Below are positions 14,661 through 23,460 of a DNA stretch of 28,012 nucleotides, in pieces (within the stretch, counting starts at the first letter, position 1; each line of letters starts with the position of its first letter). This DNA is from Deltaproteobacteria bacterium. GTDB lineage: Bacteria; Myxococcota; UBA727; JABDBI01. A program made the position numbers and the translations under genes. The notes beneath the pieces were generated by a model. The model saw only the letters and a program-made list of their open reading frames with translations. It was not told the origin of the DNA and made no database searches. The stretch covers positions 1-28,012 of the forward strand of contig JAESQZ010000247.1 in assembly GCA_016764955.1 (NCBI GenBank), given 5' to 3'.

Positions 14661-17206
14661 AATTCGACAAAATGACCACAAAGCTTCGCGAGGCTCTGCA
14701 AGCTGCCCAATTGGAGTGTGCCACTAAGAAGCAGCAGCAGCTCTCTTTATCACATCTGCTTAAGGCTTTGGTCGAACAAGAAGAAAGTCTGGTGCCTCAG
14801 GTTTTGGCTAGCCTAGGTGCTAATGTGAAGGCAATTTTAGGCGATTTGAAGGCTCAAATTGACCAAGAGCCGCAGGTTTCAGGGGCTGATGCAGCCCAAG
14901 TTTATTTGGCACCGAATGCTCAAAAAGCGCTCGAAAAAGCAACTAGCCTGGCCAAGAAATGGGGAGATAGCTTTATCTCAACTGAGACCGTGTTTTTGGC
15001 TTTGAGTGAAGTCGGAACTAGCAAAACACTGTTGGAACGGCACGGCATTAAAAGCAAAGCCATCGAAGAGGCTATTTTGACCCTGCGTCAAGGCAATACG
15101 GTTAACGATGAGGACCCTGAGTCTAAACAGGGGACAATTAATAAGTATACGCGAAATTTAACAGCTGATGCTCGAGCTGGAAAACTGGACCCTGTGATTG
15201 GACGAGATGAAGAGATTAGGCGAACGATACAGGTGTTGAGTCGACGCACGAAAAATAATCCAGTTTTGATTGGAGAGCCTGGGGTTGGCAAGACGGCTGT
15301 AGCCGAAGGTATCGCTGCCCGAATTGCTGTTGCAGATGTGCCAGAGAGCTTGAAAGATCGCGAACTGGTTTCGCTTGATTTAGCTGCTTTAATAGCTGGC
15401 ACAAAATATCGCGGTGAGTTTGAAGACCGCCTAAAAGCTTTGCTCAAAGAGCTTCAAAAATCTGATGGACGCTATGTTTTGTTTATTGACGAGCTTCATA
15501 CGCTTGTGGGAGCAGGTGGTGCTGAGGGTGCGATGGATGCAAGCAATATGCTTAAACCTGCCCTCGCCCGTGGTGAGCTTCGGTGTATTGGCGCAACGAC
15601 ACTTAACGAGTATCGCAAACATATCGAGAAGGACGCGGCTCTCGAGCGTCGTTTCCAGCCGGTGTTTATTAAAGAGCCAAGCGTTGAAGATGCAATTACG
15701 ATTTTACGAGGCTTAAAAGAACGCTATGAATTGCATCACGGGATTCGCATTACCGATGGGGCTATTGTGTCAGCTTGTATGCTATCAAGTCGATACATAA
15801 CAGGCAGGCAGTTGCCAGACAAAGCAATCGATTTGATTGATGAGGCTGCGAGTGCCTTGAAAATGCAGATAGAATCGTCGCCCGTTGAACTAGATGAACT
15901 TGAGCGCTCGATTGCACGTTTGGAGGTCGCAAAGCAAGCTTTGATGCGCGAAAAAGATAGCGCCAGTAAAAAGCGCTTAGCTGAGAGTGAAAAGGAGCTG
16001 GCTGAGAAAAAAGAAGCAGCAACAGCACTCAGGGCAAAATGGACAACCGAAAAAAATCGAATTCTCGAAGTTAAAAATACCAAAGAGAAAATCGAAAAAA
16101 TTAAGCACGAAATAGAAGTGACTCAGCGACAGGGTGACTTTGAGAAAGCAGCAAAGCTTCAGTACGGTGACTTATTTGAGTTAGAAAAGAAAGTTTCTGA
16201 AAACCACAGCTCTCCTTCTAATTTTTTAAGAGAAGAAGTCACTGAAGAAGATATCGCTGCTGTTGTCTCATGGTGGACAGGAATTCCAGTCAAAAAGATG
16301 TTAGAGGCTGAGACTGAGCGCTTGCTTAAAATGGAAGATCGTATTTCCAAGCGTGTGGTTGGGCAAGAAGAGGCTGTTAATGCTGTTAGCAATGCGGTTC
16401 GCCGAAGTCGCGCGGGTCTGGCTGATGAGAAAAAACCTTTAGGTAGTTTTCTCTTCTTAGGGCCAACGGGTGTTGGCAAAACAGAGCTGGCAGGGGCTTT
16501 GGCAGAGTTCTTATTTGATGATGAACATGCGATGGTTCGCATTGATATGTCCGAGTATATGGAGAAGCATTCAGTTTCTCGTTTCTTAGGAGCTCCTCCG
16601 GGTTATGTGGGCTATGAAGAAGGAGGCCAGCTTACTGAAGCTATTCGTCGAAGGCCCTATTCTGTAATCCTGTTAGATGAGATGGAGAAGGCAAGCCCTG
16701 AAATATTTAATGTTTTGCTGCAGCTGTTGGATGATGGCCGTTTGACTGACGGTCAAGGCCGGGTCGTTGATTTTAAGAATACGATTATTCTGATGACCAG
16801 CAATATTGGAAGTCAGTATCTACTAGAAGGCGTAACATCTGAATCTCAAGAAAAAGTGCTTCAAGAGCTTAGACTGCATTTTAGGCCAGAGTTCTTAAAC
16901 AGAATCGATGATATTATTATGTTTCATGGGCTCACAAAAGATAACTTGAAGTTGATTGTAGGCATCCAGCTGCAAGAGCTTCAAAAACGGCTGAAAAGCC
17001 AAGAACTCCAGTTGGAAGTAAGCAAAGATGCCAGAGAAAAATTGGCAGAGATAGGCTACGATCCAGTATTTGGTGCAAGGCCACTAAAGCGGGTAATTCA
17101 GCGGCAAGTAGTCGATCCAATTTCAAAGGCACTGCTAGAAAGCCGTTATCCGCCTGGGTCGATTGTTAAGATTGGACTAAAGAGTGGAGAACTGCTGATA
17201 GGATAA
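14657..17206 (+). CDS. clpB: ATP-dependent chaperone ClpB
   Basis: 849 residues (E. coli 857). ClpB hexamers pull aggregated proteins apart together with DnaK. The order is an N-domain (about 1-145), AAA-1 with Walker A GEPGVGKT at 206-213, a coiled-coil middle domain at about 405-525, and AAA-2 with Walker A GPTGVGKT at 602-609. The middle domain excludes ClpA and ClpC; no ClpP-binding loop was seen. The start MQFDKMTTKLREAL fits the family. The ATG lies inside an inverted repeat with no ribosome binding site. gspE follows after 34 bases. Confidence 0.97.
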   Translation: MQFDKMTTKLREALQAAQLECATKKQQQLSLSHLLKALVEQEESLVPQVLASLGANVKAILGDLKAQIDQEPQVSGADAAQVYLAPNAQKALEKATSLAKKWGDSFISTETVFLALSEVGTSKTLLERHGIKSKAIEEAILTLRQGNTVNDEDPESKQGTINKYTRNLTADARAGKLDPVIGRDEEIRRTIQVLSRRTKNNPVLIGEPGVGKTAVAEGIAARIAVADVPESLKDRELVSLDLAALIAGTKYRGEFEDRLKALLKELQKSDGRYVLFIDELHTLVGAGGAEGAMDASNMLKPALARGELRCIGATTLNEYRKHIEKDAALERRFQPVFIKEPSVEDAITILRGLKERYELHHGIRITDGAIVSACMLSSRYITGRQLPDKAIDLIDEAASALKMQIESSPVELDELERSIARLEVAKQALMREKDSASKKRLAESEKELAEKKEAATALRAKWTTEKNRILEVKNTKEKIEKIKHEIEVTQRQGDFEKAAKLQYGDLFELEKKVSENHSSPSNFLREEVTEEDIAAVVSWWTGIPVKKMLEAETERLLKMEDRISKRVVGQEEAVNAVSNAVRRSRAGLADEKKPLGSFLFLGPTGVGKTELAGALAEFLFDDEHAMVRIDMSEYMEKHSVSRFLGAPPGYVGYEEGGQLTEAIRRRPYSVILLDEMEKASPEIFNVLLQLLDDGRLTDGQGRVVDFKNTIILMTSNIGSQYLLEGVTSESQEKVLQELRLHFRPEFLNRIDDIIMFHGLTKDNLKLIVGIQLQELQKRLKSQELQLEVSKDAREKLAEIGYDPVFGARPLKRVIQRQVVDPISKALLESRYPPGSIVKIGLKSGELLIG

Positions 17207-17240
17207 GCTGGCATGACAATCCTATGCTACGATTTTGAGT

Positions 17241-18578
17241 ATGTCATTACGTGCTCAAAAACTTCAAGTTATTGCGAAAGAACTTGTTCAAGAAGGCCTG
17301 TTATCTTCAAAAGATGAGGTTAGTTATGCAGTGGCTTCTCGTAAAGAAATTCAAAAGCTTATCGATAGTTATACTGTAGACGATTCAACAGGTGCTCCTG
17401 CGAATCGTGAATTAGCATTATCGCTTGGAGATGCTGTCCCCATTATGGACGAGCTGCTAGAGATGGCAGTTCGCGAGAAGGCTAGTGATATTCATATCGA
17501 ACCTACGGGGGAGTTTCTACAGGTTCGTTTTCGTATTGACGGTGTTTTGGAACATCGCAAAGTCATTCCCTATAATTTGCACCAGAGGGTTTTATCACGA
17601 GTGAAGATACTTTCTAAGCTTGATGTTGCAGAGCACCGAATTCCTCAAGAGGGACGTTTTGGCAAAACAATAGATGATAAAGATCTTAATTTTAGAGTAG
17701 CTTCGTATCCAACTATTCATGGTGAGGCAGCTGCAATCCGTGTTTTGTCAAAAGAGAATTTGCTTACTCTAGAAGATATGGGTTTTTCTGAGAGAGATAG
17801 GGAGGTCTTTAAAAATATCGCACAAAAACCTTTCGGGATTTTTTTGGTTACAGGGCCAACTGGTTCTGGAAAAACCACAAGCCTATATGCGGCACTTAAT
17901 GCAATCGATAAAAGTCAAAAGCATATTCTAACTGTTGAAGACCCAGTTGAGAATGAGATAGAAGGTGCTTGCCAAACTCAGGTTAATGTAAAAGCTGGCT
18001 TAACTTTTGCGACAGTTCTGAGATCCATGCTTCGCCAAGATCCGGATATTATTATGGTGGGAGAAATTCGAGACGAAGAGACAGCTGAAATAGCCTGCCG
18101 AGCCGCAATGACGGGGCACTTGGTGTTATCAACTATTCATACCAATACAGCCGTAGGAGCTATTTCGAGGCTCTATGATCTTGGTTTGAAGCCGTATTTA
18201 TTATCTGCAAGTGTTATTGGATTAATGACTCAAAGATTGGTTCGAAGACTTTGCTTGGAATGTCGAGAACCAGCGCCGGTTCCTCAGAGTTTGTTATCTT
18301 ACTTAGGAGAGCATGCTGAAGGACTAAAGAATTATAGTAGTAGAGGGTGCGCGGCGTGTCGGAATCAGGGATATAAAGGTCGAGTCGGCATTTTTGAGGT
18401 AATTCCCCTGGATGACGAGATGCGTGTGCTAATTAATACGCGAGCACCAGAGGTTCGGATTCATGAGCGTGCAAGGGCGCTCGGGGCTCGCACTCTATGG
18501 GAAGATGGGCTTGATAAAGTTCACAGCGGTATTACGAGCCTTGAAGAAGTGTTTCGGGTTTGCGGAGAAACTCTGTGA
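17241..18578 (+). CDS. type II secretion / type IV pilus assembly ATPase (GspE/PilB family)
   Basis: 445 residues from ATG 17241; a TTG six bases earlier is a weaker alternative. These cytoplasmic hexameric ATPases drive pilus or pseudopilus assembly. Present are the Walker A motif GPTGSGKT (205-212), the Asp box ...VEDPVENEIEG, the Walker B region DIIMVGEIRDEETAE, and the His box TGHLVLSTIHTN. Two CxxC pairs (CLEC and CAAC, followed by RNQGYKGR) form the family zinc site. The N-terminal domain is short, so it is closer to GspE than to full-length PilB. It is followed with a 4-base overlap by gspF. No other secretion or pilin gene is in the window, so the machine served is uncertain. Confidence 0.92.
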   Translation: MSLRAQKLQVIAKELVQEGLLSSKDEVSYAVASRKEIQKLIDSYTVDDSTGAPANRELALSLGDAVPIMDELLEMAVREKASDIHIEPTGEFLQVRFRIDGVLEHRKVIPYNLHQRVLSRVKILSKLDVAEHRIPQEGRFGKTIDDKDLNFRVASYPTIHGEAAAIRVLSKENLLTLEDMGFSERDREVFKNIAQKPFGIFLVTGPTGSGKTTSLYAALNAIDKSQKHILTVEDPVENEIEGACQTQVNVKAGLTFATVLRSMLRQDPDIIMVGEIRDEETAEIACRAAMTGHLVLSTIHTNTAVGAISRLYDLGLKPYLLSASVIGLMTQRLVRRLCLECREPAPVPQSLLSYLGEHAEGLKNYSSRGCAACRNQGYKGRVGIFEVIPLDDEMRVLINTRAPEVRIHERARALGARTLWEDGLDKVHSGITSLEEVFRVCGETL

Positions 18579-19795
18579 CTTTGTATTCTTATAAAGCCAG
18601 GGACCCGCAGGGGAAAGAGCTCCAGGGGCAGCTTGAGGCGGATGGTTTCAACTCAGTCCAGAGCAAGCTCTTGGAGCAAGGGTTGTTCCCGTTTAATATT
18701 CAAGAAGTTTCAAAAGCATCTTCGAGTATTTTATTAAAGCTGTTTGGGAGGAGCAAACGATTCAAACCCAAACATCTTGCCACATTTACCAAGCAATTTG
18801 AGTTGCTATTTAGGGTTGGAATGCCCGTTGATCAAATTATTAAAACAATTTCTTTTAGGGCTCAAGATCCTGGTTTTAAAGCAGCACTGGAAAACATTCA
18901 GAGAAGTTTGAGCTCAGGCTCTAGACTTGCTGAGGCTTTTTCTTTATATCCTGAATATTTCCCTAAAATATATATAAGTATGTTGGAGTTAGGGCAGAGT
19001 TCCGGAATTTTAGACAAGACTCTTCATGAAATGGCCATCATCTTAGAGAAAGAGTCACAGATGGGCTCAAAGATTAAGATGGCTATGCTCTACCCAAAGA
19101 TAGTTCTCTTCACATTAGCAGTAGTTACATGGGCCATGCTCGTGTTTGTATTCCCTCGTTTTGCTAGCTTCTATACAGGCCATGATCGGGAGCTGCCACT
19201 ACCTACTAAGATTGTAATGGGTGCCAGTGATTTTCTTTCTAATTATGGGCTTCTCTTTTTTTTAGCGATTTTAGCCATCTATGTAGGCTGGAAAAGAGTC
19301 CGTGATTGGCCAAAAATACAGTATTGGATAAGCCGTGTTGCTATAAAGATCCCTGTGTTTGGAAAATTAAATCGTTTGAGTTCGAATGCTAGATTCGCCT
19401 ATTTGGTTTCTTCTTTATACCGAATCGGTCTACCATTACCGCAAGCACTTTCAGTTGTTGCAGGCACGATACCAAATCTTTGTTACCAAGAAGAAATTAG
19501 GAAGCTAAAGCAAAAAGTTGAGCATGGTCAATCGCTTCATGATGGGATGGAATCTTTGGAGTTTTTCACACCAATGATCAAAGAGACTTGTGCTATTGGT
19601 GAGCACACTGGGAAGCTCGATGTAACGCTTGGTTCAACAGGGCAATTCCATGACGATGAGGTTAACGAAATGCTTAATAATTTATCCACTTTGATTGAGC
19701 CGATAATGCTGTTTGGTATTTTCGGGGTTGTCTTTCTGCTTGCGTTGGCTGTTTATTTGCCAATGTGGAATCTGTCGAGCGTTGTGTTGCAATAG
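18575..19795 (+). CDS. type II secretion / type IV pilus inner-membrane platform protein (GspF/PilC family)
   Basis: 406 residues. The protein is the inner-membrane platform that couples the ATPase to the growing (pseudo)pilus. Two T2SSF domains are visible (about 65-190 and 270-395), with membrane segments near residues 165-190, 215-240 and 370-395. The N-terminus TLYSYKARDPQGKELQG matches the family. GTG 18575 overlaps the gspE stop codon in a GTGA and has GGAG eight bases upstream; this is preferred over a TTG 15 bases earlier. Translation is coupled to gspE. A half repeat follows the stop codon. Confidence 0.92.
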   Translation: MTLYSYKARDPQGKELQGQLEADGFNSVQSKLLEQGLFPFNIQEVSKASSSILLKLFGRSKRFKPKHLATFTKQFELLFRVGMPVDQIIKTISFRAQDPGFKAALENIQRSLSSGSRLAEAFSLYPEYFPKIYISMLELGQSSGILDKTLHEMAIILEKESQMGSKIKMAMLYPKIVLFTLAVVTWAMLVFVFPRFASFYTGHDRELPLPTKIVMGASDFLSNYGLLFFLAILAIYVGWKRVRDWPKIQYWISRVAIKIPVFGKLNRLSSNARFAYLVSSLYRIGLPLPQALSVVAGTIPNLCYQEEIRKLKQKVEHGQSLHDGMESLEFFTPMIKETCAIGEHTGKLDVTLGSTGQFHDDEVNEMLNNLSTLIEPIMLFGIFGVVFLLALAVYLPMWNLSSVVLQ

Positions 19796-19811
19796 GCTTA
19801 TCGTCATCTTA

Positions 19812-19840
19812 CTGGACCCCGCATCAAGTGCGGGGTGACA
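19812..19840. repeat. dispersed repeat, half copy 6
   Basis: CTGGA followed by the hairpin CCCCGCA/TGCGGGG with loop TCAAG, ending GTGACA. The left hairpin is gone; a GTCAT remnant stands at 19803. It lies between the converging gspF and phoH genes, where it could act as a terminator for either side. Confidence 0.8.
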
Positions 19841-19846
19841 GGTGCT

Positions 19847-21169
19847 TTACAACAAGTTCGCCGCAATCTCAGCCAACTCAGAACGTTCACCTTTTTCAAG
19901 TGTCACATGACCTGCGATGGGTTCTGCTTTAAAGCGATTGACAATATGAATCAGTCCGTTGTTTGTGACGTCCACATAGGGGTTATCAATTTGGTACGGG
20001 TCGCCAGTTAGAACAATTTTCGTACCCTCCCCTACCCGAGACACAATCGTTTTAACTTCGTGTGGGGTTAAATTTTGCGCTTCGTCGACTACCATATATT
20101 GCGATGCAATCGAGCGACCTCGAATATAGGTTAGAGGCTCGATTTGCATGATATTCATATCAAGAAGCTCTCGGTAGCTACGGCTAGGTTTGCTTCCGTT
20201 CGACTTTGTATGAAGGCCCATGAGATACTCAACGTTATCAAATACTGGTTGCATCCAGGGGTTTAGCTTTTCTTCGACATCCCCAGGCAAAAAGCCGATG
20301 TCGCGACCCAATGGAAATATGGGCCTGCTGACCAAAAGTCTTTGAAAAGCACCATCTTCAGCGGTTTTTTGGAGGCCCGCTGCAATTGCAAGTAACGTTT
20401 TTCCTGTTCCTGCTTTGCCGGCCAAGGTGACTAATTTAATTGAGTCATCAAGCAAGAGATCTAGAGCGAAGGCCTGTTCTTTGTTTTTAGGTCTAATCCC
20501 CCAGGCACCAGAGCGTTGTAGTGTTGTAATCGGAACGACGAGCTTATCTTTTGGATCAAAACGGCCAAGGGCTGTATGGGAAGTATTCAGTTTGTCTTTT
20601 AAAACCAAGTATTGATTGGGGGCATAATAGGGATCTGGTAATGCCAGGGAACCTTTTTCATAGAATTCATCAATTTGTTTGCCGCTAACTTCTAAAACAG
20701 AGTAGCCCTTATAGAGTTCATCTACCTCGGTACGTTCGGGTTCGAAATTTTCTGTTTCAACGCCAATCGAATCAGCTCGGATTCGTAAGTTGGTATCTTT
20801 GGTGATAAAGATAATCTTTTCATCAGCCTTGGCTTGGCTTTGAAGGTCTACAGCGACTGCCAGGATTTTTGAATCCTGCCCCCGATCTGTTGTGATTTCA
20901 GGAGGCAGCACTTTTGAGGTGATGGCGACTCGTAGCATGCCACCTGAATCGAGTTTGACGCCTTTCGCAAGGGAACCTTCGCTTCTTAAATCGTCTAAAT
21001 AACGGCTAACTTGGCGAGCGTTACGCCCGAGTTCCGAAAGTTCCTTTTTGAAGTTGTCAATTTCCTCAACCACGTAGATAGGGACAACCACTTGGTTATT
21101 TCCGAAACTAAATATGGCTCTTGGTTCGTTGAGTAAGACGTTGGTATCAAGGATGAATGTCTTCTTCAT
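19847..21169 (-). CDS. PIN domain-PhoH family ATPase (PhoH2 type)
   Basis: 440 residues. Residues 1-135 form a PIN nuclease domain (D8 in FILDTN, D125 in FITKDTN). Residues about 225-440 form the PhoH ATPase, with Walker A GKAGTGKT (251-258) and Walker B in MVVDEAQN, followed by LTGDPYQID. Such fusions are reported as RNA helicase/RNase proteins, sometimes in toxin-antitoxin settings. Here the neighbours are rpsR and ftsB, and no antitoxin-like gene precedes it; the 2-base gap to ftsB indicates one operon. Confidence 0.93.
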   Translation of the reverse strand: MKKTFILDTNVLLNEPRAIFSFGNNQVVVPIYVVEEIDNFKKELSELGRNARQVSRYLDDLRSEGSLAKGVKLDSGGMLRVAITSKVLPPEITTDRGQDSKILAVAVDLQSQAKADEKIIFITKDTNLRIRADSIGVETENFEPERTEVDELYKGYSVLEVSGKQIDEFYEKGSLALPDPYYAPNQYLVLKDKLNTSHTALGRFDPKDKLVVPITTLQRSGAWGIRPKNKEQAFALDLLLDDSIKLVTLAGKAGTGKTLLAIAAGLQKTAEDGAFQRLLVSRPIFPLGRDIGFLPGDVEEKLNPWMQPVFDNVEYLMGLHTKSNGSKPSRSYRELLDMNIMQIEPLTYIRGRSIASQYMVVDEAQNLTPHEVKTIVSRVGEGTKIVLTGDPYQIDNPYVDVTNNGLIHIVNRFKAEPIAGHVTLEKGERSELAEIAANLL

Positions 21170-21171
21170 TA

Positions 21172-21456
21172 CTATTGAAGTAACAGTAAAGACTCTTTTT
21201 TTCCAATGAAACCATATTCGTTTCGTGCAATTTGCTCTAAGTAGCTTTTAGAATGAGTGGTTTTATTGAGCAGCAAGTTAACTTTTTTGCGCTGCTCAAG
21301 CACCTCTGTTTCTAAAGAGGCAACTTTTTCTTCAAGATTAAATTTCTTGGTTTGCAAAGACCAATACCCAGGTAGAGCAGAGCGCCCTAGCAAAGTATAG
21401 CCGAATATAACAATACTGACAGCCACCAGGAAGGCTGTCATATGCTGTAGTTTCAT
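21172..21456 (-). CDS. ftsB: FtsB-like septum formation initiator
   Basis: 94 residues. The protein has one N-terminal membrane segment (about residues 7-24), a coiled coil (about 38-65) and the ending ARNEYGFIGKKE, like the ARNEL..GE motif of FtsB. FtsB joins FtsL and FtsQ in the divisome and activates septal wall synthesis. DivIC is the equivalent name in other groups. It stands between rpsR (5-base gap) and phoH (2-base gap), so it is in the middle of an operon. No clear ribosome binding site is seen before ATG 21456. Confidence 0.85.
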   Translation of the reverse strand: MKLQHMTAFLVAVSIVIFGYTLLGRSALPGYWSLQTKKFNLEEKVASLETEVLEQRKKVNLLLNKTTHSKSYLEQIARNEYGFIGKKESLLLLQ

Positions 21457-21461
21457 CTCAA

Positions 21462-21734
21462 TTAATAGTCTACATTTACATAAGGCAAAATGCCAATCAT
21501 TCGAGCTTTTTTGATTGCCTTAGTAACCTTACGTTGGTTCTTAGAAGTAAGTCCTGAGCGACGCCCTGGCAAAATTTTGCCTTCTGGAGAAGTGAAGTGC
21601 TTCAAGACATCTGTATTATGATAATCTACAGTCATCTTATTTTGGATAAAGAAATCCGCTTGGCGGCGCTTCTTGCCGGAAACCGCATTCTTAGGGTTAT
21701 TCAACGGGTCATCTGCCACAACAAAGTTTGTCAT
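21462..21734 (-). CDS. rpsR: 30S ribosomal protein S18
   Basis: 90 residues. S18 sits with S6 on the platform of the 30S subunit. The stretch LKHFTSPEGKILPGRRSG and the following TSKNQRKVTKAIKKAR...LPY are the S18 signature. The usual partner rpsF (S6) and rplI (L9) are absent here; instead two tRNA genes lie upstream and ftsB downstream. AAAGG lies five bases before ATG 21734. Confidence 0.96.
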   Translation of the reverse strand: MTNFVVADDPLNNPKNAVSGKKRRQADFFIQNKMTVDYHNTDVLKHFTSPEGKILPGRRSGLTSKNQRKVTKAIKKARMIGILPYVNVDY

Positions 21735-21790
21735 AAGGGCCTTTAATTGGCAGGTTTTCGGGTCTTGTGCAAGGGGGTAATCCTGCTTTT

Positions 21791-21866
21791 TGGCGCGCTC
21801 GAGAGATTCGAACCCCTGACCCCCGGAACCGAAGTCCGGTGCTCTATCCAGCTGAGCTACGAGCGC
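21791..21866 (-). tRNA. tRNA-Arg (anticodon UCG)
   Basis: A cloverleaf on the minus strand: acceptor GCGCTCG/CGAGCGC, D-arm GCTC/GAGC, anticodon stem CCGGA/TCCGG with loop CTTCGGT, T-loop TTCGAAT, discriminator G and encoded CCA. The anticodon TCG (21830-21832) reads CGN arginine codons. The 3' strand of the T-stem has only four bases (CTCT) if the acceptor keeps seven pairs, giving 76 bases in all instead of 77. Confidence 0.92.
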
Positions 21867-21872
21867 AAAAAA

Positions 21873-21950
21873 TGGGGTGAATGAAGGGGATTGAACCCTC
21901 GACCTCTAGGGCCACAACCTAGCGCTCTAACCAACTGAGCTACATCCACC
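21873..21950 (-). tRNA. tRNA-His (anticodon GUG)
   Basis: A complete cloverleaf with anticodon GTG in loop TTGTGGC and an encoded CCA. The acceptor GTGGATG pairs with CATTCAC. An extra 5' G (21950) faces discriminator C73, the histidine identity feature. It lies 6 bases upstream of tRNA-Arg and is surely co-transcribed with it. Confidence 0.96.
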
Positions 21951-21962
21951 ATCCAAGCAACT

Positions 21963-21991
21963 CTCCTAGCGGGCTTATTTTAACTTTTCAA
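21963..21991 (-). promoter_or_regulatory. promoter candidate of the tRNA-His/tRNA-Arg/rpsR operon
   Basis: On the minus strand, TTGAAA (21991-21986) and TAGGAG (21968-21963) are 17 bases apart, with GCCCGC between them next to the -10. The -10 ends 12 bases before the tRNA-His 5' end. The -10 match is weak. Confidence 0.35.
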
Positions 21992-22072
21992 GGGGTCTGC
22001 TGTCTTTCCAGCATTTTTGAACTTACCAGGAATATCGCTTAGTTGTTGCCTGTTTTGCCTAGGGGCGTTCTT

Positions 22073-22077
22073 GGAGG
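22073..22077 (+). promoter_or_regulatory. ribosome binding site deciding the start at 22082
   Basis: GGAGG lies four bases before ATG 22082. The signal peptide begins directly there, so this start is preferred over the in-frame ATG at 22043. Confidence 0.7.
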
Positions 22078-22081
22078 TATA

Positions 22082-22603
22082 ATGGTTCGCATTCAGGTTT
22101 TGCTGGCTTTTATAGTGCTCGGGCTTAGTTTTAGTGCTCAAGCCAATTTTTTTAATAATTCAAATACCAGCAATTCTTCTTGCATGTCTCCAGTTGGCCA
22201 GCAAGTTATGGAGCGAATGGATCGTATTATTACTAGCTTAGAGAATACGATAAAGGTCGGGAACGACACGACTCATGTAGTCAATAAACGGACGCCTGAA
22301 CTTGTTAATGCCATCAATGGTGTGAGAGATGAGCTTAAGGCTTACAGGCCGACTTTTGAGGCTTTTCAGCAGCAAACATCGATTGGCTATGTGGTTGGAA
22401 CTGCCACAGCGGTTGTGGCTGCTTCTTTAGTGTTAGGAGGTATTTTTGTTGGAGTACGTTATGGTAGTAACCAGTATTTTGACTGTGTTCGTGTAAGAAA
22501 TGCGCAAGATAACTCTGATTTAGTAAAGGCTCTGGCTAAGCTGCTTGCTTCTCAATTGCCTACTGCTCAGCAGGCAGCAGCTGTCTCTATGGGCGACGAT
22601 TGA
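22082..22603 (+). CDS. exported membrane protein of unknown function
   Basis: 173 residues, not recognised. A signal peptide (cleavage near AQA-NF, residue 22) is followed by an Asn/Ser-rich stretch, a helical, probably coiled-coil part (about 40-98), one membrane segment (about 102-126, Gly/Ala/Val-rich) and a short C-terminal helix. C34 and C135 are the only cysteines. It directly precedes the GPI-PLD-like gene, 2 bases between the stop and the next ATG, so both are made together; whether it helps to export or anchor that protein is unknown. Confidence 0.75.
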   Translation: MVRIQVLLAFIVLGLSFSAQANFFNNSNTSNSSCMSPVGQQVMERMDRIITSLENTIKVGNDTTHVVNKRTPELVNAINGVRDELKAYRPTFEAFQQQTSIGYVVGTATAVVAASLVLGGIFVGVRYGSNQYFDCVRVRNAQDNSDLVKALAKLLASQLPTAQQAAAVSMGDD

Positions 22604-22605
22604 TT

Positions 22606-23460
22606 ATGAGGGTTTTATCATTCCTGCTTCTGAGCATCATTCTTTCGGGGACTACTTTTGGGGCGGGTATCACTGTCCATGTTTGGTTTGCTGAAGAGGC
22701 TGTTCGGCGAACAACTGGTGAACTTCATGATTTGCTAGTCGAAAATATTGACTATGTTCGAAATGGAGCCATATTTCCAGATTCGGGCTACAGTGTGCAT
22801 TACTCGGAAGAGTGTCATTGGCCGGGGTTTATGAACAAGTACTTCGATTATATTAAGGGAGGTTGTTTTGAAGGTGGAAAGCTTCACTTAGAGGGTGAGT
22901 GCGGAGGCATGATAGCGCATTTCTTTGGGGCGATATCACACGGAATTGCAGATCTTAATTATGACTCTAAATTCTTAGGCAAACTTGTAGAGCTTGGTTA
23001 TTATTCAGACATAGATCCTGCTCAAAGTGGTGATGAATGTTTGGATGTCATGGCTTTAACCGATCCGAATCTCAATATTATATTTAATGTTCCAGCTCGT
23101 GAAGCGATGCCGAATCTCAAGCACCTTGTAAATGTTTTGAATTCGATTCCACTAATGCGTGGACCAATTACTGAAACTGAAGTCGCATGTGGTGTTGGTG
23201 ATGTCTGGTGGGGTTTAATGTTGGAGCGTATTTATGCTCAAATCAACAGAAATAAGTGTGCAGCAACAGCTCCTCAGTGGGCGCTCGAACATCGATTCGA
23301 TGGCCCGGGCGGAATCGATGATACTGCCAATGTAATTTTAGGCATCTGGCAGGAAGCCTGGATTCAGTTGACAGAAAAGCCAGCAGGTAGCTATGTGCCC
23401 AAGGAGCTGAAATTAAACGGTGGCTGGCCGCACGGTACGATTTATTGGGATAATAAGTGA
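22606..23460 (+). CDS. secreted zinc-dependent phospholipase-like protein (GPI-PLD N-domain / Zn_dep_PLPC family)
   Basis: 284 residues from ATG 22606. A signal peptide ends after FGA (about residue 20). The mature part carries the zinc phospholipase C/D layout: HVWFAEEA (H25), GAIFPDSGY (D59), ECHWPGFMN (H71), and AHFFGAISHGIADLNYDSKF with H105, H112, D116 and D120. This pattern resembles the N-terminal catalytic domain of animal GPI-specific phospholipase D, which has the similar segments FPD, HW..FLN and FLFGITSHMVAD. A lipase acting on phospholipid or GPI head groups outside the cell is the likely role; the substrate is inference. Seven cysteines, mostly paired by position, suggest disulphides. 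The protein lacks the beta-propeller of animal GPI-PLD. Confidence 0.72.
   Translation: MRVLSFLLLSIILSGTTFGAGITVHVWFAEEAVRRTTGELHDLLVENIDYVRNGAIFPDSGYSVHYSEECHWPGFMNKYFDYIKGGCFEGGKLHLEGECGGMIAHFFGAISHGIADLNYDSKFLGKLVELGYYSDIDPAQSGDECLDVMALTDPNLNIIFNVPAREAMPNLKHLVNVLNSIPLMRGPITETEVACGVGDVWWGLMLERIYAQINRNKCAATAPQWALEHRFDGPGGIDDTANVILGIWQEAWIQLTEKPAGSYVPKELKLNGGWPHGTIYWDNK

Noticed and set aside
21998..22018. Small hairpin TGCTG/CAGCA followed by five T's, like a terminator
   Set aside because: On the plus strand no gene lies upstream of it, and the stem has only five pairs.
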